Shown here in pieces: positions 1 through 13,064 of a DNA stretch of 64,000 nucleotides; position 1 is the stretch's first letter; each line of letters begins with the position of its first letter. The position numbers and the translations under genes are program-made. A model generated the notes under the pieces. It did no database searches and was not told where the DNA came from. It saw only the letters and a program-made list of their open reading frames with translations. This stretch comes from Solanum dulcamara (Eukaryota > Streptophyta > Magnoliopsida > Solanales > Solanaceae): positions 43,765,097 to 43,829,096 of the forward strand of contig NC_077242.1 in the NCBI RefSeq assembly GCF_947179165.1, given 5' to 3'.

Positions 1-1564
1 CTTTCACACCAATGCAATCCAGTCATCATCAAAGAACAATCCGAATCATACACACAACTAGATAAAACACTTGTCACAACCCAAATGTACTAACCTAAAA
101 CTCCGCAAGTCCAAGCTCACAGCCTTAGGCCTAACCGTTCAATTAGAAAGGGAAATACACTTAAGCATATCCCAAAAGAACCACCCAATTCACCACACAA
201 CAAATGCGCTTACAAACTATGTTGCACACCAAGTAAGACCAATCTCTAAGGATTTAAGCGACAACCAAGACAGGATATCATCCTAAACTAAGTTTCATCG
301 ACTAAAATACTAAGCTAGACCTAAAATTATTCTAACTTAAAATTACTAAATTATATAGATAATCAAACTAAACAAAGTCTAAAAGGAAAAACCTAAACAT
401 ACCTCAAGGCTGAAAGCCACACACGAACACAACTCAGACTAGAGCCACGCTATCAGGAACATAAGAAAGTCAAAACAGATCCAATGGTACCTATATTTCT
501 ATAATAAAATCCAAACAGGAATTGGGTCAAAAATTGACCCTCGAATAAACGTTACAGAATTTTTAAATAAAAATCATCATTATGTTCTCCTTGGATTTTA
601 ATCCCAACAATTTTTTCTAAAGTCAAAAAATGGTCGCTAAAGAGTCTATTGCTTTAGCCATCTTTTGGTTGCAAAAATAGCCCCCGCCTAGGAGGCATCT
701 ATCACTAAGAAAAGAAATTTTAATCCCAGTGTTTATCGCTAAAGAGATGACAAGGTTGCTAAACCCTCGCCCCTAGATACCCATTGCAAGACCCCACCAT
801 GGATTGCTAAAATGGCAAAGGGTAGCTAAAGGCATGGCACCAGAAGGTAGAAACCAAAAAAATGAGCTAAGTGTCCCAAAACTTCAAACAAGCCCTTAGA
901 ATCAATTTGGAGTCCAAACGATATAAACAAAAAGAGAAAAACCACTTTGAAATGACATTCTAGACTAAACAAAATGATTGAAACAACAAGCGGAGGTCGA
1001 CTTGTTAAAATGTTGACCAAAATCAACAGTTAGAAAGAATTCTTAAACAATACACCTAAAGACCCAACCTCCCCTGAAAGCCTTGACAATATAACTGAAG
1101 GTCATTCTAGACCTAACTCGGCATCCTAAAGCTTACCATCTGACAAAATTTTAATCTGAGCATGTCTATGAATAATATTGACAGAAGTCAAACTTTGGCA
1201 AAAACTTCAAAGATAAAACACCTAATCACATAAACTCAAAACATAAAACACCTAATCGCATAAACTCAAAATGAAAGCCCAAAATCTAAATCAATCATTA
1301 CAATCGACCAAAATTACCTTCCGGAGTTAATGGATCTGACAAAATCTTCATATGACATCACAATTTCAACATGTTGACTGAAGTCAACTCTTTTAAATCT
1401 TAAGCCTCAAAATGGCCAAACAATGTCGAAAATCACTAGACCACCTCGATAAGCATGCCACCAATCCCTACCCTTCCATATAAAATTGTTATAGGAAAGC
1501 TATGGATAGGGGCAAAATAGTAAAAGCACATAAAAATACAGCAATGACCTCGAGGGCAATTACA
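1..1564 (-). repeat. H 3' LTR (left-truncated by the window)
   Basis: This piece matches the right LTR of H over about 1-320 and continues past the point where C interrupts that other copy. On the minus strand the LTR would start TGTAATTGCCCTCGAGG at about 1564, just after the end of the integrase/chromodomain remnant and a purine-rich stretch (1565-1590). Combining both copies gives an LTR of roughly 2.5 kb. There is no coding signal. Bases 600-850 hold several scattered 'gctaaag' runs. Confidence 0.7.
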
Positions 1565-1589
1565 ACATCCACTACTACAAGGACTTTCA

Positions 1590-2650
1590 TCCTTGAAAGT
1601 AAAAGAAAGGGAAGTACCCGAATTCTCAAAAAGGTAAGGATATCGGGTCCACATATCAAGCACACTATATCATGTCGCTTCCTCAATAAAAAGAACACTA
1701 TCCATTGAATCATACAAGTCAGTGTCTCATCACTTTACCTTAAAGGAATTAAACAACCGCACTAGAGATCAATACCTCAGACCATACAAAACCTCGAATT
1801 GATGTATCTAAATACTGGAATGTTAGTTGTTATTATATGAAAACTCTTCCAAAGAAAAGAACTGATACCACTGATCCCCGAAATAAATAACATCGGCTAG
1901 AAACATGTACTATAAGGCCTGACTAGTCTTCTCAGACTGACTGTTAGTTTGTGGAAGAAGGCAGTGATAAACTCATCCCTAATACCCAAATCCCTATGAG
2001 TATATCTCCAGAAATATTAAGTGAACTATGAACCATGATTTCAAATAATAGACATCGGCACACCATGCAAACAGACAATTGCTTTGATGTAGATTTGAGT
2101 TAACCCCTCCAAATTGTAGGTAGTTTGAACTGGTAGAAGTGAGAAGAATTGGTCAATCGATCTACAATGACCCAAAAAATATCAAAACTCCAAAAAGTAC
2201 ATGGAAAGCGTACCACAAATTTCATAGCTATCTACTCCTGCTTCCACCCTGGAATAGGTAATCGTTGGGTCAAACCACCTAGCCTTTGGTGCTCGTACTT
2301 CACCTATTGATAGCTCAAGTACCAAGACACAAAAGTTGAAATGTCCCATTTCATCCCATATAAGAAATAGTATTGCCTTACATCATGGTATATCTTCAAA
2401 ATTAGCCTAACCATGTCTCCAACTCTAGGAACGCACATACGACCCTCACTATTTAAAATATCCTTTGGATCTAAGGTCACTTTCTTGGCTCGCCGCGAAG
2501 CACCTCATCTTGAATCACCCTTAACTGCACATCATCAAACTAGTGTCATTAAATTTTCTCCATCAAAGAAGATACAATCTCCCCATACTCACTTCCTTCT
2601 GGCTCATGTCTTCTGCGACCATATTATCCTTTCTTGGGTAATAAAGAACT
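1590..2650 (-). pseudogene. H integrase and chromodomain-end remnant
   Basis: The 3' end of pol in H. The minus strand near 1600-1660 reads a motif like the end of a gypsy chromodomain (TRYPYLFENSG), as in the WEAE...YPHLF ends of related elements. Upstream (about 1800-2500) only patches of integrase-like sequence remain in shifting frames. No full catalytic D,D,E set could be followed. Integrase would insert the cDNA into the chromosome; this copy cannot make it. The assignment rests on order (after RNase H, before the LTR) and on the tail motif. Confidence 0.5.
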
Positions 2651-3750
2651 GAGATATCATAATCCTTTAGTAATTCCAACCACCCGCGCCTTTTCAAACT
2701 AAGGTCCCTTTGGGTGATGATATAGTGCGATGGTCAGTGAACAACATGAAGACTACCGATGTCAAATCTAATTCTTGAGTGGGGTAGTTCTTCTCCTGAT
2801 GCTTCAGTTTCCTATAAGCATAAGCAATAAATCTACCCTTCTACATAAACACACAACCCTAGATAACATAAGAAGTATCACAGTAGACTATAAAATCATG
2901 ACCCCTAACTAGAAGAGTCAAAATTTGAACTTATGTGAAAAGGCCCTTGAGCTTTAGAAATTTGAACTTATAGTTGTCAAACATTTGGAAAGGGACATTC
3001 TTCTTAGTTAATATAGTCAAATATGCTACTGTCGAAGAAAATCCCTCCTTGAAATGCCTGTAGTATCCTACCAAACTTAAGATACTGCAAAACTCAGTGG
3101 GAGAAGTAGGCATGACCTAGTTATTAAATACAATAATCTTCACCGCGTCCACCCTAATCCAATCCTTGGATACCATGTGCCCTATGAATTCTACAGAGTC
3201 AAGCTAGAACTCACATTTAGTTAATTTGGCATATAATTACTTATCTCGCAACATCTGGAGACAATGCTCCGATGCTTCTCATGATGCTCCCTTCTCCTAG
3301 AGTAGACTAGAAATTTGTTAATGAACACTATCACAAAATAGGGCAAATACATCAACTTCATGAAAGATATCGGGGAATTAGTCAACTCAAAAGACATGAC
3401 TAAGAACTCATAATGGTCGTATTAAGTCCAAAAGGTAGTCTGAGAGATGTCCGCTAACTCATTACTCAACTGGTGGAATCGATCTCAAGTCTATCTTAGA
3501 GAACATTGTTGCACCTTGAAGCTGGTCAAATAGGTCATCAATTAGCAGCATAGGATACATGTTCCTAATTGTCATCTTATTGAACTACCTTTAGTCAATC
3601 CTATATCCAAAACATCATCCTTCATCTTCAAGAACAAGATAGGAGCACCCCAAGGAGACACACTACATTTGATGAACCCTTTACTTAAGAGGTCCAGAAG
3701 CTGCTCTTTAAGCTCCCTTAAATCAGTTGGAGCCATCCGATAGGGTGGAA
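2590..3750 (-). pseudogene. H reverse transcriptase and RNase H remnant
   Basis: Minus-strand gypsy RT/RNase H, broken by stops and frameshifts. Visible in order: the RT N-terminus near 3740-3650 ([13 protein letters not shown], then SPWGAP, the strand that precedes the RT palm); the RT connection at 3113-2931 (a decayed LVGYYRHFKEGFSS, where family members read FLGLAGYYRRFV..FS); and RNase H at about 2870-2590 with 'KNYPTQELDL' and the 'WLELLKDYD...YYP' tail split over frames. These enzymes copy the element RNA into DNA in the virus-like particle. The active-site region between the pieces is too decayed to judge. Confidence 0.75.
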
Positions 3751-4440
3751 TAGAAAATGGTTAAACACTCAGCATAATATATAATGCTGAAATCTATATC
3801 ACGATCAGGAGGAAGATTATGTAGATTAGTGAGAAATACATCAGTATACTTTATAACCACAGGTACAAACTCTAGAAAATGAGTGTCGGCACCATTACCC
3901 AACCTATAAGAAAGATATGCTAGACATTGCTTTCTTATCAACCATCGCACTCATAGAAAAGAGATCACACCCTGAAGAATATGAATAATAGTATCCATCA
4001 ACCTAACCGAAGGAATGACAGGCATGTATAAAGTAACAGTCTTGAAAAAATAATCCAAGAATACATTATGAGGAGATAACCACTCCATTCCTAGAATTAA
4101 GTTGAAGTCTACCATATCAGAGAAAATAAATTATGCCCAGTATCATACCCCAAGGTAGTCACTACACATGGTCGATATACTCGATCCATTAGTAAAAAAT
4201 CACCTAGGGGGTAGCTATACATATACGCTAAACCAAAGGAGCCCACAATACATCCAGATGAGTAGCATAATAGGAAGACACATATGAGTAGGTAGACCCC
4301 AACCAAATAAAGCACATATAGGCTGATAAGAGACATAGATCGTACTTGTGATAATGGTATCTAAAGCCTCTGCCTCTGGCCTCCCTAGAAAAGCATACAT
4401 ATGGAATCCTCCTTGACCGCCTGACCTCATTGATAGAGGA
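3723..4440 (-). pseudogene. H protease-RT linker and aspartic protease remnant
   Basis: Minus strand. Residues around 3880-3790 read 'FLTNLHNLPPDRDIDFSI', the well-known linker between protease and RT in gypsy elements (VFP.DLPGLPP.R...F.I). At 4380-4240 'PEAEALDTIITSTIYV' matches the start of the retropepsin domain (EAEASDAVITGTI type), but the D-[ST]-G catalytic triplet that should follow is not recognisable. The protease would cleave the Gag-Pol polyprotein. It is clearly dead. Confidence 0.65.
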
Positions 4441-4539
4441 GCACCTCGAGCATCCTAGGGACCAACCCTACCACCCTGAACACTACCCCTTATAAACTGA
4501 ACAAGAGCCTTGGGGGAAAGAACATGCTGGCCCTACGAT

Positions 4540-5330
4540 CTGAAAGGTCGACCTCTATGACACTCTCTAAAAACGTGGCCAAACATACCACACTCATAAA
4601 AAACCTTACCCAAATTAATTCATTTGACCTTTAGCAACTGCTATAGTATAACTATTTGTAAGCTGATGACCTACCTGAATTGGCCTAGCGGGCTGAAACT
4701 ATTATGGGTAACCTCTATAATAAAACCCCCTTCCACAGGATAGATACCCATTGAAACCACCCAAATGATGGGGCCTCTTGTCGCTGCCTCTATAAGCCTT
4801 ACGAAGGATCCCCTTAATGGTGCATGCATGATCAGCTATCTATAGAAAAAAATAGCGCGATGCCACCATTTTCTCTATAGCCATCCCTAGAGGGAATGAG
4901 AGTCCTTGAAAAAATATGCGCACCCTCTTATGCTATTTCAGCATTAGCATAGTCTCATGTCTCGTCAAAACATTAAATCATGTCTCATACTTTGCAATTG
5001 ACAATAATCCATGAGTCAAGTCCATGAACTCATCTCGAAACTTCTCCCTCAAGCTTCAAGGTCGTAACTTCTCCAAAAAAGCCTCGGAGAACTAAACCCA
5101 AGTCATCAAAGGTAGCTCAGCTGGCCTGTACTAAAGATAAGACCTCTACCACTACTTTACCAACCCATCTAGCTCGAAAGTAGTATAATCAACCTCATGA
5201 TACTCCACTAAGATGAGGTTATGCAACCTTTCCGGAAAACTAACAGTGGTCATCCTCGCCCGCAACACTTGTGAACCTGGGAGGACCCAATCTGAGGAAT
5301 CGAACAAAATACTTCTTGCTCCTTAGATGT
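4540..5330 (-). pseudogene. H gag remnant with zinc knuckle
   Basis: Minus-strand gag. At about 4610-4550 a CCHC zinc knuckle is readable (ECGMFGHVFRECHRGRPF: C-x2 shortened, G-H and C kept). Upstream, about 5060-4830, the retrotransposon Gag helical domain can be followed in pieces (FREEFRDEFMDLTHG, IAKYET, HKRVRIFFQGL). Gag packages the element RNA. Stops inside the domain rule out a product. The gag start itself was not found; 5330-5990 is leader without recognisable coding sequence. Confidence 0.65.
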
Positions 5331-5991
5331 CACAAACAGCATAGGTGCCACAGTTAAGGAAAAAGTTGGGATTGGTTGAACAACTAAATGAGGAGATACA
5401 GCATCTGGTTGCGCCCCTAATATATGAACACCCAGATCCCTTGCCTGGGATGAAATATGATCCTCGTCTTTAACCTGGGGTCTTTATGAAGTACTTGGCA
5501 AATTCCTCCCTTGCACATACCCTCAATGAAACTGAGGATCCTAGCCACTGTATCTTGAAGTACTAGAATGGCAAAAAAACCCAACATAGGTTGTCCTAAC
5601 CGCACACCATCCGATAGATGTTTAATGTGCTCAACCGCTACCTCAGACTATTGTGATTGTTCCTTCTCCTAATATTGAGAAGGTGTTGTACCCCATGCCT
5701 AACCTCAACCTTTACCCCTATCTAGAACTCGATCTATATGTGAAAGAGGATCTCACCCACCCACAAACTACCTCATTATTTCCATCTGAGAAAGAATGAA
5801 GCAAAAGGAACTCAGAAGTTACAACAGTAAAACACACACGACATAAGACAAGACAAGTTGAATATTCCTATGAAGGCCCTATATCCTCTTAATGATAGGA
5901 TATGGATGACAACATACTAATCCATGAGACTCTAGTAGGCACTTACTCCTATAATGGTGCGACTGGTGAATCTAAAGCTCCAACACTACTC
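5330..5991 (-). other. H leader and decayed primer-binding site
   Basis: No gene is visible in this stretch. The bases just left of the LTR (about 5975-5991) look like a decayed reverse complement of the initiator-Met type primer-binding site seen in A, B and C. The rest is untranslated leader or unrecognisable gag start. Confidence 0.45.
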
Positions 5992-7280
5992 TATCACGAC
6001 CCAAAATTGGGCTATGATAGCACTTACTACACCTCCCTAATTAGGCAAGCCTATACCCCATAGATAAAACCTGTGGAAGACAATGATTTAAATATAATAA
6101 TAATAATAAGAAAAAAACATGAATATCATATAAGAAATAGGCCATATCATAAATCTGCAATGTGATACAAATATACAAAAAAGGCTCAAAAGTGATAAAG
6201 AAGACAAAACTGACACAAGACAAAATCCCCAAACCTGGTGTCGACTATACAGGAGCTATGAAGTACATAAAATATATATATATATAATAAAACTAACTAA
6301 TCAAAATACAAAATACAAGTAAGTACAAATGAGGGAAAGCAACAAGTCACTAGACGCCAAGAGCTCACCATGATTGAAGTCTGTGATGTTCAAAATGATA
6401 CAACGCGCACTGAAAAGGGATTGTAATGGGAGCTACATCAAAAAATATGCAAAAATATAGTATGAGTATCAAAACATGGGATAATCAAAGGCCGATCGAG
6501 CTCAGAAAGATCATATATATAAATGAGTAGCAAGATAGTTCTAATAGGAGTCTGATAAAACAACTAAAATTAATTTGAATCTACCAACAAGTAAAGGAAC
6601 AACTAATCTACCATACCAAGCAACAACATAATGAGTCAATCGCACAATAAGGTGCAACGCATATGTGACCAATGCAAAATAAATATAAAAAGTTTTGATT
6701 GTCTCACTATCTATCTTGTGGACCCCATAGGCAACTGCAAAACCCCACCTTAAGTTATCAGAAAAGTAAACACCCAGAATTTAGTCTTTGGGCCGCTGGA
6801 GCTCATCTACATATTTCTTATAAGGCAAAAATGGTACATTTCTCTCAAAATTAATTTTCCATTAGTAAAACCAGTCAAAAATTAGTTTAAATATAGTTTA
6901 ACCATAAATTGTTCAACAACCTCTTTATATCTAGAAATCAGATGCAAATATACCATAAATATTCTTTTACACTAACAAAATCATGTCATCATCACAGAAT
7001 AATCTAAATCATACAAACAAAAGATAAAAAACCCATCATAGCTCAAATGTACTAACATGGAATTCCACCATTCCAAGCTCACGATCTTAGACTCAACAAT
7101 TCAATTAAATCTAGAAATGCACTTAATCATAACCCAAAAATAAGAACATAATTCACCAAACAATCGATGCACTTACAAACTAAGTTTCACACCAACAAAG
7201 AGCAATCTAAGGATCTAAGCAACAGCCAAGCGAAAGAATTATAATAAAACTAAGGCTCATTGACTATAATAATAAGCTAG
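5992..7280 (-). repeat. H 5' LTR, part before the C insertion
   Basis: On the plus strand it begins TATCACGACCC, a decayed form of the TGTCACGACCC end shared by J, K and B. It contains a short (TA)n run near 6275. It matches the left LTR up to 'aataagctag' (7280), where element C starts. The rest of this LTR should lie beyond C, to the right of the window. Confidence 0.75.
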
Positions 7281-9414
7281 TGTAAGACCATGTTAGATGA
7301 AAAGTTGAGCAAAAATGATTTCAAGGAAATTTTGGGTAGTCCTCAGGTTTACGAGTGTGCCTATAACTCATAGGGATCTTTACTAGTCATATAAATTACT
7401 CATAAAAGTGAGTATGGGGTTGGGAACTTCGACCAGTGAAGAAGGAAGGTCTATGAGTTATTTGACGACTCATAAGAAAGTCTATGATTCGTAGACACCA
7501 TTTGTAGTGTAGCGTTTGAACACCTGTGACTACTGAGCCTCAAGACTTCATCTACTACTCAAGAGGCTGAGTCATAGAGAAGATTACAACTCATAGAAAT
7601 TAGTGGTATAGAAACTTTAGAGACCCTCTAAACTTGCAGGTTTTCATACCTACAAGATGAGTGAATTTGACGATTAGTAACTCCAATAATAATCATAATC
7701 ACGACTCGTAGAAGTAACTTCATAGGCTTTATTTTTAAGATTTTCTAAAACATGCAGGACGAGTTGTAGTGACGACTTATCATAACTCTTACAACTCATA
7801 CGAGTCAATTCGTAATTCCAAATCTCAGAATTTAATGAGGGGTAGTTTGGTATTTTCTCTACATTCTAATAATACATGTGGAAATTTTTAAGGACTATAT
7901 TCATTAAGTATTATGTCCTAAATACTCCTAAAGTCTTTTATTCTCTCATTATTTCCCCAAACAAATTCTAGACTTTTCTCCCAAGGTTCCTCAAGAGTTC
8001 ATCAAGCTTTGGTTAGGGTTTCTTCAAGAGCAAGCCTTCTTTCTCAAATTCATGTCCAATTTAAATCAAGGTATGTGTGGAATGATTCATGAGTCCCTTC
8101 CATCCATGGTATATTAACCCTAGTTTGATGAATTGCATGAGACTATTTTTATTTCATTTTTAATTATTATCAATGATTATTCTAAGTATGTATCTACATG
8201 AATTGCATAATTTTAAGTTGAATTTTTAATTCCCATGCATGAAGCTATTTTCTATGATGAATTATTTGAAGTATGGTTATGAAGTTCAATGATTTCAAGG
8301 TATTTTATGGTTTTCAAACAAATTGACTATGTATATGAGTTTTACTCTAAATTCAAGTATGAATTGTGATCATGAATTACAAGTATGTTCAAATTATGAT
8401 TTTCATGCAAGTATGAAGATAGGTGACTTAGGGCCCTATGTGGTGACCTAGGAACCACATGATATGAGTTATGCAAGTATGAATGTAATGTGGAAGGCCA
8501 ATACTCACATTGTAATTATGTTATAAAATGATCTACTCTATGATTTTCAACCTATGATCATGTCTATGATATATGTTTATTATAATTTTTATGCTATGTA
8601 TGTATTCCATGGGATTTTACTTAGCATTGAGCGGCCTTGAGATGAGGGCCCTACCAAAACCCTTAGTAGCATCCTCAAGTCCCTTAAAATACATGCCACC
8701 ATAGGTTGCCTTCCTGGCCTAGCTAGTTGATCCACATATAGAGTATGTACATGATTCGCCAAGTGGGGTAGAGTCTACCTTGGCAAGTAGATTCCTCTTT
8801 TCATCATTATATGGAGAGACAATGGGATTCCATGTTATAGCTCGCACAGTTTTAATTTGGGTTATGGTTCCTATCCCACATATGTATACGCTCATTATGA
8901 TACTTTATGATTGTCAACTAATTCCTTTAAATGCTTTGATCATCATTTTATTTTCATGGCTTTACTGATCCTGTTATTTATGTACATCCTTTGGTCATTG
9001 CATCTTGTGATTTATATTGTATGTCATTCCCACATACATAGTTCATTCAAATGTACTAATGCATATTTGTTGCCTACGTTGTCTTATAATGTAGGAGTTA
9101 AGATTGAGGATCATTTATATACACATGGCTAATTGAGTTTTCTCATTGATGGAGTGTGGTGAGTCCTAATCTATCGAGGACTAGTTATGAGTTGTTGTTT
9201 TTTACTTCAAAAGACGTGTTATGTTTCATTTTGAGGGTGAGCTAGGGATATGTCTTAGTCCCCACCCATTCTTCGTTAGTAGAGGCATGTGTTGGGCAAA
9301 ACATCGAGAGTCTTATGTAGTCGGATTATATCTCCATTATGTTTGATGTGCAACTAAAATACAAAATTTACGGTTCCTAAAACAAGGAGTTATTGTAAGT
9401 TCTCAAGGGCATTT
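7281..9414 (+). repeat. C 5' LTR, first part
   Basis: Starts TGTAAGACCATG directly after H's 'gctag'. It aligns with the C 3' LTR from 19160 onward, with small indels: the 3' copy has an extra 'agtcctaaagttttctc' segment near 19960. It contains many short copies of GACGACTC / GAGTCGT. LTR D interrupts it at 9415; it resumes at 14047. Confidence 0.8.
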
Positions 9415-9424
9415 TGTTAGTTTG

Positions 9425-12293
9425 TGTCACGACCCAACTCCGTAGGCCATGACTAGTGCCCGACTTAAGAACCCATACGTACCCTTAGCCCCACTGAGTA
9501 TGTTAGAAGAATAAACAAATACAGAAATCAAAAGAGATCACAAGAGAGCGTATGAAAATAGATATAGCACACGAAGGCCATTAAGGCCATCACAGAACAC
9601 AAAGCCCAAAACATATATACAGAACCCACAACACAAGTCTACAGACCTCTATAGAATGATAGCATAATCATATGATGGTACAGGGCCCCATCGTACCCTT
9701 AACCATCACGTATAAATATACAATAGAAAAGTTAGTACCAAAATAGGGCTCCGAAAAAAAAGCACAGCCAACCAACATGATGGATGTCCTAAGCAAACGG
9801 ATTAGCAAACCGAGCATCTGCACCTGTGGGCATATAATTCATCCCCTAAAGAAAGGGAATTAGTATGGAAAATGTACCAAATATATAAAGCAACGACTAT
9901 AATAAATAAAGTTATCACCAAAATAGAACGTTCAAAACAAAGGCAAAATATCGAAAAATATCAAAATACTTTTTACAACCCCTGATAATGCAAGCAGAAA
10001 AATATATGCCATATTTGGCCCCATTATAGGACTCGGTAAATAAAATGTGGTCGCTACCCCATCACTGGTGCCACAGCACAGCATACATCCAGAGTAGGGA
10101 ATATCTCCATACCAAATCATATCATATCACATCATATCATATCATCAGGATACATGGTCGCCACCCCATCACTAGTGCCACAACACAGCATAACTCTACA
10201 AACCCATGTACAGGGCATACCTGCCCCCATCATGCTGGGGCATGGTGAACAATGTAGAGAGGTAAGCATGATAATAAACCTGTCCTGGGCTCAGGAAAGA
10301 AGCATTGAGGCTTCCACGAGTAGAGTAGTGAGAAACTAGATGCAATTTAAATCATATTTGAGACTCAATGGGTTACTTAAAATGAGCTATTATTCAAAAA
10401 TCAAGACAAGAGTCATATAAAATACCTTTTAAAAGTTACTATGGGTTATATCAAAATAGAACTTTTGGAATCATATACACATATCAAGGCATAACAAAAT
10501 ATCTTTTGGACAATCAAGAAGTTGGCCATCCTAACAGCTCTACGAATAGGAACTTCCTTAGAATCATATAAAAGTCATATACTTGTTTCATAAAAACCAT
10601 GCCAAAAAGGAAGATTAGCTTTATATACTTATGTCAAAATATGCCAAGATAAAGAATAAGCTTATGTACTTCATATATTTGTTTCATAAAGATCATGCCC
10701 CAAAAGAAAGAAACATTAGCTTTACCTACTTGTGCCCAAAACAAGCCAAAAGAAAGTATTAGCTTTACATACCTCTTACAGATTACTCTTAACACGTTCT
10801 CCTCTTCATTTCTTGAACCTATTTAACATGAAAGTAATACTATGGTTAATGACCTTTCTCTTTCCAATTCCAACTCTACAACCAAGTTTTCATACAGGTC
10901 ATTTCCTTATCCATTTCCCTCGACTAGTTCATTACTAGTTCCTATGTTATCCAAAATCGGACAACACCTTCCCTATAAATTCAACATCTCCGAGATTTCA
11001 ACTAGGACACCATGTCAAAAACCATACCAACAACAAAAACCAGCAGCATATATACAAGTAAATCACTTCAACATTACTCAATACAACTCCAAACCACTAG
11101 CTCAAAACTACGATATAAAAACAAAGTTTTTAACCCTTATTTCATAAAATATTTAACCATACCAAATGGAGAGTCATGTGGCTGAAACAAGAAGAACCCA
11201 CACCCTTTTTAAAATACTTTAAATCCCTGCAAAACGCAACCAAACCAGCTGCACCCGCAGTACCACAATGAGAACCCACTACTCGACTTCGATTTAGCTA
11301 TAACCACTTCAATTTAGTTTGTTTCTAACATCAAGCATCCTTATGAAATTTTTCCACTTAAAACCATATTTAAGACATGTAATATAACTCATAGAAACAT
11401 CATAAATTCCAATTTGAAAGGTAATCCCTTACCTTGCCCGAAAATCGTCAAACTCATCGAAACTTGCCTCCGAAGTTCCTTTAGCGCACCTACAACTTTG
11501 TGGCTGCTTGCTAAAATTTTGGTGCTACTACAAACTATAAATTTTCATTACTAAAACCTTCATAACATCATGGTACACCCTATATAATTAATTCACGGAA
11601 CAAAATCAGAAGACTTATCTTTTTTTCTCTCTCTTGGCCGCCACTAGTTTCTCTAGTTTTCTATGGTTTCTTTTTTTTTCTTTCTCTTGAACTCTCTAGA
11701 TGGATGTGGAACTAATGAGTCATAAAACTCATATATATATAATACTTTAGGGGTGACACATGTCATCCCCTAAGTAGTGACATGTATCAAGTCCTAAGTG
11801 GTGACACATGTCAAGTCCCTATTGGGCTAACACATCACTTCCTCTAATCATGAGCTGCCATGTGGCATGTGGGGTCCACTACCTTTGCTATAGATAATGC
11901 CAAGTGGCAGTCCCAGCTGATGCCATGTGGCACTCTCTCATGGGCTGCCATGTGTTGCTTTATTTTCCTCCTCGTGGGTTCATAATCTCATCTTTCTTTA
12001 TGAACCTATGTAATCCTTACTATGTAAGCTTGGTAGGTACTCAAGTAGCTTATTTATGTAAGATTTCCATGTTTGTAGCTCACGTAAGTAAGTCGAGTCC
12101 TACGACTCATTACTTGGCCTCCAACTCTTCTATTTGTTTTAAAATTCCAATTTTTCCCTTAGCCTTTTCCAATATTTCCACATCCAAATTTCATAACCAA
12201 CTTATGTATCAAACAAGATCAAAACATTGCATTATCCTCAACTTGTTACAATTATCCCAAAATGTCCAAATGTGCAAAATACGGGTTATAACA
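9425..12293 (-). repeat. J: solo LTR inserted 10 bp into D
   Basis: A 2.87-kb LTR, minus orientation: plus strand begins TGTCACGACCC (9425) and ends GTTATAACA (12293). The flanks GTTTG (9420-9424) and ATTTG (12294-12298) form a near-perfect 5-bp target duplication. It is the same subfamily as G: the 'agtggggctaagggtac' segment near its end is shared with 59730-59760. A TATA-like run lies at 11729-11745, with CACATG/CATGTG palindromes next to it. There is no coding region and no second LTR. Confidence 0.85.
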
Positions 12294-12689
12294 ATTTGAT
12301 ATTTGTTTTTAGTTAGTTTTCAGGAAAGTTGAAGCACGCTTGGATTGATGGTATTTGGCACGGTTCATGTGGAAATTTGATTGATATTGAAGGATGTTGG
12401 TGTTGAGGTGAGGTCACAAGGAAAATAAAATATACAAGAAGTTATAAAGTGACTTGAGTTTGGCAAGGTTTCGCGACAACTTAAAATGAGAACTCAAAGA
12501 ATGAACTTCACCAGAACTTGAAGGACCATGGAATGGCTTTTGGGAATTAAATAAACATGTTTTGACCAAGTATTCCCACCGAGACAGCCACCAAAGTCCT
12601 TGGTAGGTAGTACTGGCCGTGAAAAACACCTCCCATCCGTGAAGAAGGCTTCCAAGTAAGCTGCCAAGAAATTGGCTAAGGCTCACACT

Positions 12690-12985
12690 AAGGAAGCCTC
12701 ACCGAGCTGTGGTCCTCTCCACTGGCCGTGGTGGGACCTTGGTGGTGTGGCCAGCCATAAAACTGCCAAGTCAAGATGCTACATGGTCAAGGCAATCACT
12801 AGGATCCAAGGCAAGAGCAACATGGCCAACGCAACAGCAACATGGCCAAGGCAACCACCAAGGGCCTCACCATGAGCCATGGTCCTCACCACTGGCCGTG
12901 GTGGTTTGGCCCACGAAAAAAGGCCAAGGAAATGATCAAGGAAGGCCAACACGATCCATGATGCCCACCACTGGCCTTGGTGGCT
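12690..12985. repeat. GC-richer imperfect repeats within D
   Basis: The phrase 'ccactggccgtggtgg' or close variants occurs near 12719, 12893 and 12967, between 'aagg'-rich spacers. It makes this stretch GC-richer than the surroundings and creates short ORFs on both strands. It is repeat structure inside the LTR, upstream of the TATA-like box. Confidence 0.6.
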
Positions 12986-13054
12986 TTCGTCCAGCACCAC
13001 CCAAGTCCAAAACTAAGTTGGTTTACTAGTCCGTTTATGATTAGTTTTAGGTTT

Positions 13055-13064
13055 CTATAAATAC
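13055..13064 (+). promoter_or_regulatory. TATA box of LTR D
   Basis: CTATAAATAC matches the plant TATA consensus and lies in the middle of an LTR, where the U3/R boundary is expected. Function is inferred from position and sequence only. Confidence 0.5.

Larger units (their letters stand above)
1..7280 (-). mobile_element. Element H: decayed Ty3/gypsy retrotransposon, partial
   Basis: Minus-strand LTR retrotransposon, cut on the left by the window edge and on the right by element C. Bases 1-320 and about 6960-7280 are clearly the same sequence (shared stretches around a 'tccaagctcac' run, an 'aaatgcacttaa' run and an 'aataagctag' run), so they are matching parts of two LTRs. Between them the minus strand carries gypsy-order remnants: gag, protease, RT, RNase H, integrase. 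Many stops and frameshifts make it the most eroded element here, and it is the host for C, so it is the oldest visible insertion. Order and domains are seen; relative age is inference from nesting. Confidence 0.85.

Noticed and set aside
71..286. 71-codon ORF at the left edge
   Set aside because: Lies in H's LTR; the matching sequence at 7030-7250 does not keep the frame.
11904..12299. 131-codon ORF at the end of LTR J
   Set aside because: Similar short ORFs occur at the matching place in other LTR copies with different frames and lengths; LTR start sequence, not a gene.
12672..13029. Overlapping ORFs of 67-106 codons as genes
   Set aside because: They come from repeats of a GC-rich phrase inside LTR D; composition explains the open frames on both strands.
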